DNA of 64,000 nucleotides, taken from Pirellulales bacterium (GTDB taxonomy: Bacteria; Planctomycetota; Planctomycetia; Pirellulales; PALSA-1355). Under the pieces are notes generated by a model. It saw nothing but the letters and a program-made list of their open reading frames with translations. It had not been told where the DNA came from and searched no databases. This document shows positions 24,944 to 34,266 of this stretch, in pieces (positions within the stretch are counted from its first letter, which is position 1; every line of letters starts with the position of its first letter). The stretch covers positions 8,896 through 72,895 of the forward strand of contig JALHMI010000007.1 of assembly GCA_022844125.1 (NCBI GenBank), read 5' to 3'. The position numbers and the translations under genes are program-made.

Positions 24944-25888
24944 CTAGGCCGCTTTCTTCTCCGCTTCCGGATCGACTTTGGCAGGAGCGGGCGTTTTCGT
25001 GAGATTCCACGCGTCCAGCCACTGTTCGCCCGACCGCTTCAGCTCGAATTCATCGCTGAGCAGACGCTTTTCCATGTCGCCCAGATGCCCGGCTCCATAG
25101 AAGATCGCGATCTTCTTCTTGCCGGCGGCAATTTGTTCAGACAACTTCTTCAGAGCGACCTTATTCCTCTCGGTAATAATGGTCGAGCCGTCCTTGCCTT
25201 CGAGGGCTTCCATCACGCCCTCGACATTCTCAAATTGCTCGGCCATCACCCGCTTCATGGCGAACGAGCGATTCGGGCTAAACATCGCTGCTAGCACGTC
25301 GATGTCCGAGGTGCGATTTTTCTGCGTGCTCTGTTGAGCGATCGCCTGGCCCCACATGCGAGCGAACATACCCAGGAAGCTTTCGTTGCGCTCTTCCATC
25401 GACTTGGCGAAGTCCTCGGGCGACATGTCGGCGTGCAGCAGATTCTCCTTGGAGTAGTCCACCTGCTCGAGCTGGTGCTCAAGGCCCAGCATCCCCTTCA
25501 GGCCGTTCTGCAGCATGGCGACGGGGTGGCCGCTGGACTTGCCGCCTTTGGGGACTCGCGTGCCGTCTGGGGCCACAAGTTCGTAGAGCACGACGTCGTA
25601 GCTCTCGAAAGCCTTGTTGAGGGCCTCATAGTAGCTCTTTTCTCCCACGTGAACGGCTCCAATCAGGTCCACATGGAGGTCCGCCTTGGCGGAGTCGGTG
25701 GGCACGAACTCGACAATCGCCGTTTGCAGTGCTAGCGGATTCTGGTCGGCATCTCGTGAGATTCGGATGTACTTCGGGCGAGCGTCGGGCTTGTCTGCCG
25801 CTGCTTGTTTGTCTTCGGCCTGGGCTGCCGAAAGGGCCGTAAGCGCAACCATCAGTGCCAGCAGAAACAGCGGGTGGCGACGCTTCAT
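24944..25888 (-). CDS. TraB/PrgY/GumN-like protein, exported
   Basis: A 314-residue protein with a signal peptide (HPLFLLALMVALTALSAAQA). The start is the ATG at 25888, preceded by GGAGG. Two GxxH-type motifs of the TraB superfamily are visible: GAVHVGEKSYYEALNKAF near the N-terminus and IFYGAGHLGDMEKRL near the C-terminus, with the conserved VVLYELVAPDG between. Related proteins degrade or bind peptides (PrgY, TraB) or are putative metalloproteases (TIKI). A periplasmic role is inferred. A Lys/Ala-rich end (VDPEAEKKAA) is unstructured. It is monocistronic. Confidence 0.8.
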   Translation of the reverse strand: MKRRHPLFLLALMVALTALSAAQAEDKQAAADKPDARPKYIRISRDADQNPLALQTAIVEFVPTDSAKADLHVDLIGAVHVGEKSYYEALNKAFESYDVVLYELVAPDGTRVPKGGKSSGHPVAMLQNGLKGMLGLEHQLEQVDYSKENLLHADMSPEDFAKSMEERNESFLGMFARMWGQAIAQQSTQKNRTSDIDVLAAMFSPNRSFAMKRVMAEQFENVEGVMEALEGKDGSTIITERNKVALKKLSEQIAAGKKKIAIFYGAGHLGDMEKRLLSDEFELKRSGEQWLDAWNLTKTPAPAKVDPEAEKKAA

Positions 25889-26357
25889 GGCTCGGCCTCC
25901 TTCTTGGGCGGGGATCAAATTGGTCTGCGGCGCAAACCAGTGAATCTAGGACCTATTCGGTTTCCAACCGCAAGTATAGGCGCGGCGGATTTCCGCGACA
26001 AACTTTGCCCTCACAGGCGACTCCGCTCGACCTGGCGACCCGATTCTGCTATCTCCTGGCCCGACACCCCTGCTGCGCGGTCACACTTCACGTCTTTCAG
26101 TGTGCCGCTGCGGAGCTTAGGTAGCGAAGTCCGCCAGCAATGACTCGCCACCCGGGCGTCAACCTCGTCAGCATGTCTTCGCCAGTTTCCCTGGCTTATT
26201 GAGTTCGTGGGCCCTACGACCGATTTTTTCGGTAGAGTTTGCCACTCTTACTTAATTGGCGCGACAGGCATGGCCGATAAATCCGTCACACCCAATGCGC
26301 GGGCTCTCGGTGTGTGAGGGCGGACCGCGCGGCAATTAACAGTGCGAGCCAAGGTGG
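25889..26357. other. Intergenic region between the divergent TraB-like and BBP7 genes
   Basis: About 470 bases with no coding character. It must contain two divergent promoters. A run of T near 26222-26230 and the AT-rich CTTACTTAATTGG near 26249 are the only conspicuous promoter-like DNA. No repeat or RNA structure was recognised. Confidence 0.45.
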
Positions 26358-27740
26358 ATGCGAACTATGTTCATTCGACGTACGGCAGTCTGGCTGTTGG
26401 CGCTTGGAGCGCTCGCTTCGTTGGCCGAAATCGCCAGTGCTCAGCCCGCTCACTCGGGCGTGCAGTATCAAACGCCGACCCCCACCTATGAAAATGGCAG
26501 CGCGCCGTTCGCCGAATCGGCACCGCGCGATCACGGTCTGAATCCGTTCAAGCCGGTGGGTTTCGAACCGGAATTCGATTGGTTCGCCCCCTCGGAGACC
26601 AGCAGCTACGGCAAGGGTCCGAAACCGAATATCGGCTTCTTCTTCAGCTACGAGCGGCTCTACTGGTCGCCCGCTTCGCCGGAGAAGGCCTACATTGGTA
26701 GCGAAGTCGAGCCCTCGCCTGTGCCTCCGTTCGAAGAGGTAAACACGTTCTTTCCCAACGGCCCGAGTGTTGATAACCGGTTCATTACCGCACACGGCAT
26801 GTGGGGTAACCGCTGGGAGCTTGGCTACACCGACGTGGACGACTACGGCTGGCTCGTCAGTGTTCTGGATCACGTCAGCCAGGGAACCTACCGTACCGAT
26901 TTCAATCCGGCCTTCATTCTCACCGACCCGAATGGCATTACGAATGCCACGGTAGGGCTGCCCATCACAGATACCGATGACTTCTTGGCCTTCGATATTG
27001 GACCACTTCCGGCCATCCCTGAAGAGCTGCAAATGAAAAACATCCTGCAGCTCAACGGCGTCGAAGTCAGTCGTTTTTACCGCGCTCGGCAATTGCACAA
27101 CGGTGCGTTCTTCGAACTGATGTACGGCGTCCGGTGGTTCAACATCAACGACACCTTTTGGGCACGTGCCTTTGGCAACGGCTTCTCGAGCGAAAACCTT
27201 GCAATTCCAGGTGGCGACTTTCTGTTCTTCACCACAGACGCGACGACTGCCTCGTTTCCGACGAACATCTACGATGCAACTACCTGGAGCATGCGGGCGA
27301 ACAATAACCTGATTGGTCCGCAAATTGGCTTCCGATTGTTTCGGGAACGCCAGCGGTGGATCACCTCGATGTCTGCCCGATTTCTGGCCGCCGCCAACTT
27401 CCAGAATCTGCAGCTTAAGACCGACATCGGCTCGCTCACCCGGCTTACCCAGTCGGCAATCAATGACAACCTTTCTACGGACTTCCGTGGCCTAGGATCA
27501 GATATCCAGGAGTACACCACGACGTTTTCGCCAATGGGCGAACTGCGAGTCAACGTGGCCTACAACGTCACGCGAGCCGTCAACATTACCGTCGGTTACA
27601 CGGGCTTAGTGGCGGGCAACATCTCGCGGGCCAGCAACAGCATCGACTACGACGCCGTAAACCTGATCGGCATCAAGCGCAACACGGACCAGATCTTTTG
27701 GACCAACGGTCTCGACTTTGGCTTCGCCATCAACCGCTAA
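26358..27740 (+). CDS. BBP7 family outer-membrane beta-barrel protein
   Basis: A 460-residue protein with a signal peptide (AVWLLALGALASLAEIASAQ). It belongs by appearance to the planctomycete BBP7 (PF07585) family: aromatic-alternating strands such as FFFSYERLYWSP, GNRWELGYTDVDDYGWLVSV, FELMYGVRWFNINDTFW and LIGPQIGFRLFRERQRW, ending in TNGLDFGFAINR with a terminal aromatic/Arg typical of barrels. It is expected in the outer membrane as a porin or structural barrel. ATG at 26358 is annotated; ATG at 26367 has better spacing from AAGGTGG and is a possible true start. A long hairpin follows at 27778-27821. Confidence 0.82.
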   Translation: MRTMFIRRTAVWLLALGALASLAEIASAQPAHSGVQYQTPTPTYENGSAPFAESAPRDHGLNPFKPVGFEPEFDWFAPSETSSYGKGPKPNIGFFFSYERLYWSPASPEKAYIGSEVEPSPVPPFEEVNTFFPNGPSVDNRFITAHGMWGNRWELGYTDVDDYGWLVSVLDHVSQGTYRTDFNPAFILTDPNGITNATVGLPITDTDDFLAFDIGPLPAIPEELQMKNILQLNGVEVSRFYRARQLHNGAFFELMYGVRWFNINDTFWARAFGNGFSSENLAIPGGDFLFFTTDATTASFPTNIYDATTWSMRANNNLIGPQIGFRLFRERQRWITSMSARFLAAANFQNLQLKTDIGSLTRLTQSAINDNLSTDFRGLGSDIQEYTTTFSPMGELRVNVAYNVTRAVNITVGYTGLVAGNISRASNSIDYDAVNLIGIKRNTDQIFWTNGLDFGFAINR

Positions 27741-27777
27741 ACGAGAACGCCGAGCGGATCAGAAGAGGTACAAAACA

Positions 27778-27821
27778 CAGAAGTCCTGGCGCGGGCAGCG
27801 AGGCCCTCACCAGGACTTCTG
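27778..27821 (+). terminator. Hairpin terminator after the BBP7 gene
   Basis: CAGAAGTCCTGG (27778-27789) pairs perfectly with CCAGGACTTCTG (27810-27821); the 20-base loop can form an inner GGGC/GCCC helix. Only CATTTTC follows, so the U-tract is weak, but the 12-pair stem 37 bases after the stop supports a termination or mRNA-end role. Confidence 0.7.
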
Positions 27822-27875
27822 CATTTTCACGTTGGTTCGTCGGACGCGACTGGGCCAGCGAGCGAATGAGCGAAA

Positions 27876-28138
27876 CTAGTTCTGCCCGGCCAGCTCACGT
27901 AGCTCTTCCAACTCGCACGACAATCGATGACGCAGCGGGCTCTCGGGACGGAGCTCGTCGAGCAGCGCCTCGGCCTTCGCAAATGCTTCGATCGACTTCT
28001 CGCCCGTGAACAACCGCGCCCAACTTCGGGACACTTCTTGCTCGGTTAACACCTTGGACCTCGCGCTTGAGACCTTGATACCCGTGCTGCACTTGTGGCA
28101 TTGTATTTCGAATTGCCCCTTTTGAACAGCTCTGTCAT
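27876..28138 (-). pseudogene. Small zinc-ribbon-like gene, probably frameshifted near its start
   Basis: The minus-strand frame ending at 27876 encodes a plausible small protein: GQFEIQCHKCSTGIKV, then a helical, charged part ending LRHRLSCELEELRELAGQN. No ATG in this frame lies between 28310 and the stop. An ATG at 28138 in another frame gives MTELFKRG, and one extra base in the AAAAGGGG run (28116-28123) would join it to the zinc-ribbon frame. That start would sit 71 bases from the divergent reductase gene. Alternatives are a GTG at 28046 with GAGG upstream (56 residues) or a longer GTG start. I cannot tell whether this is a sequence error, a real mutation, or an unusual start. Confidence 0.4.
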
Positions 28139-28209
28139 GCTGGCTCGGCGCTTCACGACCGCGCAGCTTCGCTAAGTTTCGTCGCGAAATTCGGAACAGG
28201 CACGTCGTA

Positions 28210-29187
28210 ATGATTACGCTGGTTACGGGCGCCACCGGCCTGGTCGGGAACAACGTTGTGCGGCGTTTGGTTGCCCAGGGGCGCTTGGTGCGCGTTCTCG
28301 CAAGGGCCACCGCCGACCCGCGCCCGCTGGCAGACTTGCCCCAGGTGGAGCGGTTTGAGGGGGACGTACGCGACGCAGCCGCGGTTCGCCGAGCCCTCGC
28401 CGGGGCATCCGCTGTCGTGCATGCCGCCGCCTCGGTTCACATTGGCTGGTCGGGACTGGCCGAGGCGCAGGCCATTAACGTCGAAGGTACCCGAAATGTC
28501 GCCGAGGCAGCCCACGCTCTTGGCGCCCGCCTGGTTCATGTCTCGACGATCGATGCTTTGGCCGTCTGGCGAGGTGGCGCCCCCGTGAACGAAGAGACGC
28601 CCCTCGATGAAGGGATCCGCATTCCGTACGTCGTTACCAAGCGTGCCGCCGAGCAGGTGATTCGCCAGCTGGTCTCCCAGGGACTCTGGGCGGCAATCGT
28701 CAATCCCGGCTTCATGATTGGTCCGTACGACTGGAAGCCTTCGTCAGGACAGATGCTGCTTTCGGTGGCTCGCGGTTGGGGCCTGTGGGTGCCGACCGGC
28801 GGGAACTGCTTCTGCGACGTCCGCGACGTGGCCGACGGCATCGTGTCTGCCCTTGAACGAGCACGGCCTGGCGAGCGCTATATCCTGGGCGGTCACATGC
28901 TCAGTTATCGCCAGGCCTGGCGGATCTTCGCCGAAGTGAGTGGCGGCACTCCGCCCGTGTTTCCCATCGGCCCGCTGATTCGCTACGGCGCGGGCTACGT
29001 CGGCGACATCACGGGGAAGCTCACCGGTCGCGAGCCGATCGTGAATAGCGCCGCCACGGCCATCGCTAGCCGCAAACGTAGCTTCTCGAGCGCGAAGGCC
29101 GAGTCGGAGTTGGGCTATCGTGTTCGCCCGCTGCGAGAGTCCGCCGCGGACGCCTGGCAGTGGTTCCGCGAGAACGGTTATGTTTGA
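28210..29187 (+). CDS. NAD-dependent epimerase/dehydratase-type reductase (dihydroflavonol reductase-like, CerR candidate)
   Basis: A 325-residue atypical short-chain dehydrogenase. The Rossmann glycine motif VTGATGLVGNNVV is at residues 4-16, the catalytic Ser in VSTIDALAV and the YxxxK pair in PYVVTKRAAEQ. The C-terminal part carries substrate-binding residues (IVNPGFMIGPYDWKPSSG). The family reduces keto groups on sterols, flavonols and, in bacterial ceramide synthesis (CerR), 3-ketosphinganine-type intermediates. It converges on the acyl-AMP ligase/ACP/oxoamine synthase fusion with 26 bases between stops, which makes a role in reducing that enzyme's 3-keto product attractive. This is inference from neighbourhood. 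Confidence 0.82.
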   Translation: MITLVTGATGLVGNNVVRRLVAQGRLVRVLARATADPRPLADLPQVERFEGDVRDAAAVRRALAGASAVVHAAASVHIGWSGLAEAQAINVEGTRNVAEAAHALGARLVHVSTIDALAVWRGGAPVNEETPLDEGIRIPYVVTKRAAEQVIRQLVSQGLWAAIVNPGFMIGPYDWKPSSGQMLLSVARGWGLWVPTGGNCFCDVRDVADGIVSALERARPGERYILGGHMLSYRQAWRIFAEVSGGTPPVFPIGPLIRYGAGYVGDITGKLTGREPIVNSAATAIASRKRSFSSAKAESELGYRVRPLRESAADAWQWFRENGYV

Positions 29188-29213
29188 AGTACGCCCGGCG
29201 CACCCTTTGCGAG

Positions 29214-32200
29214 CTAGCGGGCTTCAGCGGGTGCCGAGGCCGCCGGCGAATGGATGCCGTTAACGCTGACAATCCCCCGCAGGTACCGCGGGTCGATCTT
29301 GCGAAGCTCCTCGGCGACTGCGTTGACAGTGTCGCGGATTTGCCGCTCGCTGTGTTCTGATGTGATGAAGAACCGCAAGCGTGCAGCTTTCTCCTCGACC
29401 GCCGGGTGCAAAATCGGCTGCACGTTAATGCCGCGATCGAACAGCGCCTGCGACAAGCGTAGGGAATCGAGCGAATTGCCCAGGATCACCGGGATGATTG
29501 GGGTCCCCTCGCTGAGGCCCGTATCCAGTCCCTTCTGCTTGGCCAGCTTCAGGAACAGGGCCGCACGTTCGCGCAGCCGGGTCGAGCGTTCGGGCTCAGC
29601 CTGCAAAAGTCGCAAAGCAGCCAATGCCGCCGCGCAGTTCTGCGGTGTCATGCCCGCCGCGAACAGGAAACCGGGCGCTGTGTACTTGAGGTACTCAACC
29701 AGTGCGTGCGCACCGGCGATATAGCCCCCGCAACTGCCGAAAGCTTTGCTGAGCGTTCCCATCCAGATGTCGACGTCGCGCGCATTGATGCCAAAGTGCT
29801 CGGCGATGCCACGTCCACGTTCGCCGAGGATGCCAGCCGAATGGGCTTCGTCGACGTAGAGTAGCGCGTGGTGCCGGTTCTTGACCTCGATGAACCGCGG
29901 CAGGTCGGCGATGTCGCCGTCCATGCTGTACACGCTTTCAATCGCGATCACGACGCGGCGATAGGTGGGTCGCAATTCCTCCAGCAGCTTGTCGAGCTCT
30001 CGCCAGTCATTGTGTGGGAATGAGCGCCGACGAGCGCCAGACAGGATCGAGCCCTGAATGATGCTGTTGTGCGCGAGCGCGTCGTGCAGAATCAGGTCGC
30101 CAGGGCCGAACATATGACCCAGTACCGTTTCGTTCGTGGCGTGACCGCCCACCATCGCCAGGGCTGCGTCCACGCCAATAAAGTCGGCGAGCGCCTGTTC
30201 GAGTTCGCGATGGATCGGCTTCTCTCCCGAAACCAGCCGGCTGGCCGAAACGCTGGTGCCATAGCGATCGACGGCACGTTTTACGGCGGCCACGACGCGC
30301 GGATCGCCCGAGGTGCCAATGTAGTTGTAGCTGGAGAAGCTGACCATCTCGCGGCCGTCGATCAGCGTGGTGTCGTTGATCACGCGTTCGTGGACTGTGA
30401 AAAACGGATTGCGATATCCGGCCGCGTAGGTCATTTCCATTTGGGTTCGCAGGCGGCGGTACTCAGGGAACTGGTCGAAACGATAGGTCTCGGGCGAAAT
30501 CTCTGAAACGGCTTCGCGCGGCATCCGCTCTTGCGGCTTCTTGCCAAGGTAGGTTTCGACCGCGGCAGCCACTTCGCGAACCGTTTCGATCTGCGGGAGG
30601 ACTTCCTCCGGAAACCGCCCGCCGTAGGTTTCTTCGAGCGAGGCCACGATTTCCATTCGTTCCAGCGAGTCCAGGCCGAGCTCGGGAATCGAAGCGTCCA
30701 GTGTCAATTCGACGGCACGCTCTTTGGCGACGCGCCTCACGTGCTCCATCACAATCTCGACAGTGCTCATGTCGGCTTGTGCCCCGTCGGCCGCCTTTTC
30801 CGCAGTTGGAGTCAGTGACGTCGGTTTGTTTTCGGCCGTCGGGGCTGCGGCCGGATTCGTCTTGGGAGCAGCGGACAGCGGGGCTGAGGTATTCGCCCAT
30901 ATCTGCCACTGATAGACGGATTCCAGATTGCCCTGCAGGAACTCCTGTCGACAGGCATGGCGCTGGATCTTGCCGCTGGACGTCTTGGGAATCGAACCCG
31001 CTTTCATCAGCACGACGGCATCCAGGTTGAGCTCGTGCTCGGCGGCGACTGCCTTGCGAATCGCGTCGACGACTTCTTGCAGGGAATCGGCCTGGCCACG
31101 TTCGATCTCCTGCACCAGGATCAACCGTTCCACGCCCTCGATCTCGCAGGCAAACGCTGCACCATTGGCCGGCCGCACGCGCGGGTGAGCCCGCTCGGCA
31201 GTGGCTTCGATGTCCTGCGGATAGTGATTCAATCCGCGAATGATAATCAGGTCTTTCAGGCGGCCCGTGACAAACAGTTCACCGTCCTGGATAAAGCCCA
31301 GGTCGCCCGTACGCAAGAACGGGCCTTCGCCCGTGTCTTTGAGATACGCCCGGAATGTTCGCTCCGTTTCCTCGGCACGGTTCCAGTAGCCCTGGGCGAC
31401 GCTGGGCCCCGCGACCCAAATCTCGCCGATCTGATCCGGAGGGACGCTGGTCATGTTCTCGGGATGGGCAATCACGATCCGCTGATCCAGCAGCTTGCCG
31501 CCGCTGCCCACCATTTCGCGAGCACCCTCCTCATCGGCCAAAGCGTCAACAACCTGGTTATTCTCAAGCGCCTCGGCGTCGAACGTCCGGACGACGGGGA
31601 GCGCCGCCTTGAAACCGCCCGTGACGATCAGCGTCGCCTCGGCCATGCCGTAGCAGGGATAGAATGCCGTGCGGCGGAAACCGCAGGGCTCGAACATCTT
31701 GGTAAATGCATCGAGCGTTTCGGCCCGAACCGGCTCGGCGCCATTGAACGCCAGGTTCCAACTGCTCAGGTCGAGGTGCGCCCGCTGTTCGGGCGTGATC
31801 TTCCGCACGCACAAGTCGTAAGCGAAGTTCGGTCCGCCGCTGATCGTGGCCCGGTATCGCGAGATCGCTTTCAGCCAGCGGAACGGCCGCTGCAAAAAGG
31901 CCATCGGGCTCATCAGCACGCTGGGCCGGCCGATGAACAGCGGCTGCAGAATGCCTCCGATCAGGCCCATGTCGTGGTAGCTGGGTAGCCAGAACACGCC
32001 GCTGCCGCTGCGGGTGTGTTCGAAAGCGTAGGCGATCTGCGCCGAGTTGTGCATCAGGTTGGCATGGGTCAGCATCACGCCCTTGGGCGTACCCGTCGAG
32101 CCGGACGTGTACTGCAGGAACGCCAAGGTGTCGCCATGCACATCGGGCAGGCGCCAATTGTTCTCCAGTCCCTCGGGCATTCGGTCCGTCGAGAGCCATT

Positions 32201-32720
32201 CGATCTTTTGCAGATCGGGCGTCTGATCGAGCACCGGCTGCACGCGTTCCCAGACGGCGTAAGTCGTGAGCGCGATCCGTGCTTGCGCATCATCGGCGAT
32301 GGCCTGAATACGCGAGAGCGAGCGATTGCGGCGCGGCGGATACGCCGGCACGGCAACCACCCCGGCATACAAACAGCCGAAGAACGCGGCGATAAATTCC
32401 AGGCCAGCCGGATACAACAACAGCGCTCGTTCGCCTTCCAGACCTTGCTGTTGCAAGTGCGCGGCGATGGCGCGTGCCTGGCGATCAAGCTGTTGACACG
32501 TGTACTGAATTTCCTCAGTCTCACCGTCGACAAGATAAATGAACGCCGACGCGCTGGCCGAGTGCGCCGCGCGGTGTTGCAGCAAGTCAACGAGATTCGA
32601 GGGACCGAAGAACGATCCCGGCAGATGATCGAGATGCACGGCTACTTGTAACTCATGTTGCGAGTGGCGGGTATTCGAGGCGCTCGGGCCGGCACGCGCA
32701 AGGTGCCTAGATGCTACCAT
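29214..32720 (-). CDS. Fatty acyl-AMP ligase / acyl carrier protein / alpha-oxoamine synthase fusion
   Basis: A single 1168-residue protein with three domains. Residues ~35-600 are a fatty acyl-AMP ligase: YTSGSTGTPKG at 204-214, FNGAEPVR, RTGDLGFIQDGELFVTGR, and the catalytic Lys584 in SSGKIQR. After a Pro/Ala-rich linker (~605-650), residues 651-730 are an acyl carrier protein with the phosphopantetheine serine Ser685 in LGLDSLERM. Residues ~750-1150 are a PLP-dependent alpha-oxoamine synthase (AONS/KBL/SPT class) with DEAHS at 957-961 and Lys992 in GTLSKAFGS. Expected reaction: activate a fatty acid, load it on the ACP, and condense it with an amino acid (serine, alanine or glycine) to a 3-keto amine. 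No signal peptide. Start ATG 32720; GTG at 32639 is possible. Confidence 0.9.
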   Translation of the reverse strand: MVASRHLARAGPSASNTRHSQHELQVAVHLDHLPGSFFGPSNLVDLLQHRAAHSASASAFIYLVDGETEEIQYTCQQLDRQARAIAAHLQQQGLEGERALLLYPAGLEFIAAFFGCLYAGVVAVPAYPPRRNRSLSRIQAIADDAQARIALTTYAVWERVQPVLDQTPDLQKIEWLSTDRMPEGLENNWRLPDVHGDTLAFLQYTSGSTGTPKGVMLTHANLMHNSAQIAYAFEHTRSGSGVFWLPSYHDMGLIGGILQPLFIGRPSVLMSPMAFLQRPFRWLKAISRYRATISGGPNFAYDLCVRKITPEQRAHLDLSSWNLAFNGAEPVRAETLDAFTKMFEPCGFRRTAFYPCYGMAEATLIVTGGFKAALPVVRTFDAEALENNQVVDALADEEGAREMVGSGGKLLDQRIVIAHPENMTSVPPDQIGEIWVAGPSVAQGYWNRAEETERTFRAYLKDTGEGPFLRTGDLGFIQDGELFVTGRLKDLIIIRGLNHYPQDIEATAERAHPRVRPANGAAFACEIEGVERLILVQEIERGQADSLQEVVDAIRKAVAAEHELNLDAVVLMKAGSIPKTSSGKIQRHACRQEFLQGNLESVYQWQIWANTSAPLSAAPKTNPAAAPTAENKPTSLTPTAEKAADGAQADMSTVEIVMEHVRRVAKERAVELTLDASIPELGLDSLERMEIVASLEETYGGRFPEEVLPQIETVREVAAAVETYLGKKPQERMPREAVSEISPETYRFDQFPEYRRLRTQMEMTYAAGYRNPFFTVHERVINDTTLIDGREMVSFSSYNYIGTSGDPRVVAAVKRAVDRYGTSVSASRLVSGEKPIHRELEQALADFIGVDAALAMVGGHATNETVLGHMFGPGDLILHDALAHNSIIQGSILSGARRRSFPHNDWRELDKLLEELRPTYRRVVIAIESVYSMDGDIADLPRFIEVKNRHHALLYVDEAHSAGILGERGRGIAEHFGINARDVDIWMGTLSKAFGSCGGYIAGAHALVEYLKYTAPGFLFAAGMTPQNCAAALAALRLLQAEPERSTRLRERAALFLKLAKQKGLDTGLSEGTPIIPVILGNSLDSLRLSQALFDRGINVQPILHPAVEEKAARLRFFITSEHSERQIRDTVNAVAEELRKIDPRYLRGIVSVNGIHSPAASAPAEAR

Positions 32721-32996
32721 CGGCCAACTTAGCGGCCGGCAGGATTTCCGTTTCTCCCGCCGGCAAGGTTCCTATCGACCTGCTTTGCCCGTGCAAGCCG
32801 ACATCCTCGCCGCGTCGGCTTGTGTAATGCACAAGCCTTTCCCAAAGCTACCAGTCGATGGGCAAATTGAATCCTCACAAGCTAACACGACCAGGTGTTA
32901 TTTTGCAAATGCTGCCCAGGTTACCTAGATTTACATCTGGGCGTTCGCTCGTCTCAAATTCCCTGCAACCTTTGAACCTAATCGTCCAGGCGTTCG

Positions 32997-33218
32997 TTAA
33001 CTCCAATCCAGACCCGTCATATGCCGAATTCGGTTGGCGTAATCTCCTAGCAGTCCCCCAATGATGCTCCACTCGCCGCGCTCGAGCACCTCGACGTCTC
33101 CTTGCGGATTGATCCGCACTTGACTGTGCGCCGTCACGCCGGCTGATTTGAGACCTGCCAGTTCTTCTTCGCCCGCCAGCTTCAGCAGTGTTGCGCCGTC
33201 AATTTCAACGAATTTCAT
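32997..33218 (-). CDS. Small conserved-looking protein of unknown function
   Basis: A 73-residue protein starting MKFVEIDGATLLKLAGEEEL, with a short beta-rich second half (VRINPQGDVEVLERGEWSIIG) and a C-terminal LDWS. The chosen ATG at 33218 has GGGA 7 bases upstream; another ATG two codons earlier is possible. There are no membrane segments or cysteines. I do not recognise the family. It sits alone between the large fusion gene and rsmA, all on the minus strand, with gaps of 276 and 116 bases. Confidence 0.65.
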   Translation of the reverse strand: MKFVEIDGATLLKLAGEEELAGLKSAGVTAHSQVRINPQGDVEVLERGEWSIIGGLLGDYANRIRHMTGLDWS

Positions 33219-33334
33219 AATCATGTCCCAGGCTCGGGAGTCGGTGAGGAGCACCGGGCATCATACCCGAAGAGCAAGCGGGTTTGAACACTAGGGCAAG
33301 CAGCCTCGGAGAGGCCGGCCTTGGACCGATGTTG

Positions 33335-34243
33335 CTAGGCGGCCACACGTCGGCGAACATTCTCGCTGAGTGCCATCATTGTCGCGACGTCCAGTTGCTC
33401 GGCCCGTTGATCGGGCGAGAGTCCGGTCTCCGTCAGAATTGCGTCTACGTCAGGCTTTTGGAGCTGGCCTTTGAGCGCACTGACGAGCACGCCCCGCAGC
33501 AACTTGCGCCGATGCAGGAACAGGGCACGGACAAAGTCGTGAAAGAACTGTAAGTCAGGAATTCTATCGCGAAGCTGCGGATCGACTTGGAGCTGGACGA
33601 TCGCGGACGTAACTTTCGGCTGCGGCCAGAAGACACTGGGTGGCAGCGTTCGCACGAGTTCCACGTGGCACTGGCTCTGGATCCAGATGGCGAGCGCGCC
33701 ATAGTCTTTCGTGCCCGGCGCCGCGACAATCCGGTCGGCAAGTTCCTTTTGGATGGTGACGGACATCAGGCAAGGCACGATCGGAGAGAGCAGCAAATTG
33801 GCCATCACCGGCGTGGCGACGCTGTACGGTAGATTCGCCACCAGCTTGAGCCGCCGCCCGCTGGCAACGGCGAGCTGTTTTTGGACAGCTTCGATCACTT
33901 CCTCGGCCAATTGACTCTTGCTCTTCAGAGCATCGGCCAGCAGCATCGTGACGTTGTCGTGCGGCAGCAACTCCTCGCGGGCAAGTTGATGGAGCTGCGG
34001 ATCGATCTCGACCGTCACGACCGCGGCGGCTCGCTGCGCGAGGATGCCGGTCAACGCGCCGGTTCCGGTGCCAACTTCCAGGGCCACGTCATGCTTGTCG
34101 AGCTGCGCGCTGTCGGCGATCATCCGCAGCAGGTTCAGGTCGATCAGGAAGTTCTGGCCATGGCGATGATTGAGTCGGATGCCGGATTCGGAAAAGCGAC
34201 GCGCCAAATAGGAGATCGTTTGATGAGTGGCCGGACCGGGCAT
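33335..34243 (-). CDS. rsmA: 16S rRNA dimethyladenosine transferase RsmA (KsgA)
   Basis: A 302-residue S-adenosylmethionine-dependent methyltransferase that dimethylates the two adjacent adenosines near the 3' end of 16S rRNA during small-subunit assembly. Landmarks: RHGQNFLIDLNLL, the SAM site ALEVGTGTGALTGILAQ, EIDPQLHQL and the catalytic NLPYSVATPV. The C-terminal helical domain has FHDFVRALFLHRRKLLRGVL. It is slightly longer than the Escherichia coli protein. It lies 23 bases downstream of ribE, with pssA and psd further upstream, so a psd-pssA-ribE-rsmA transcript is possible. Confidence 0.93.
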   Translation of the reverse strand: MPGPATHQTISYLARRFSESGIRLNHRHGQNFLIDLNLLRMIADSAQLDKHDVALEVGTGTGALTGILAQRAAAVVTVEIDPQLHQLAREELLPHDNVTMLLADALKSKSQLAEEVIEAVQKQLAVASGRRLKLVANLPYSVATPVMANLLLSPIVPCLMSVTIQKELADRIVAAPGTKDYGALAIWIQSQCHVELVRTLPPSVFWPQPKVTSAIVQLQVDPQLRDRIPDLQFFHDFVRALFLHRRKLLRGVLVSALKGQLQKPDVDAILTETGLSPDQRAEQLDVATMMALSENVRRRVAA

Positions 34244-34266
34244 TCATTGCCTTTAGTGTGAATGAA

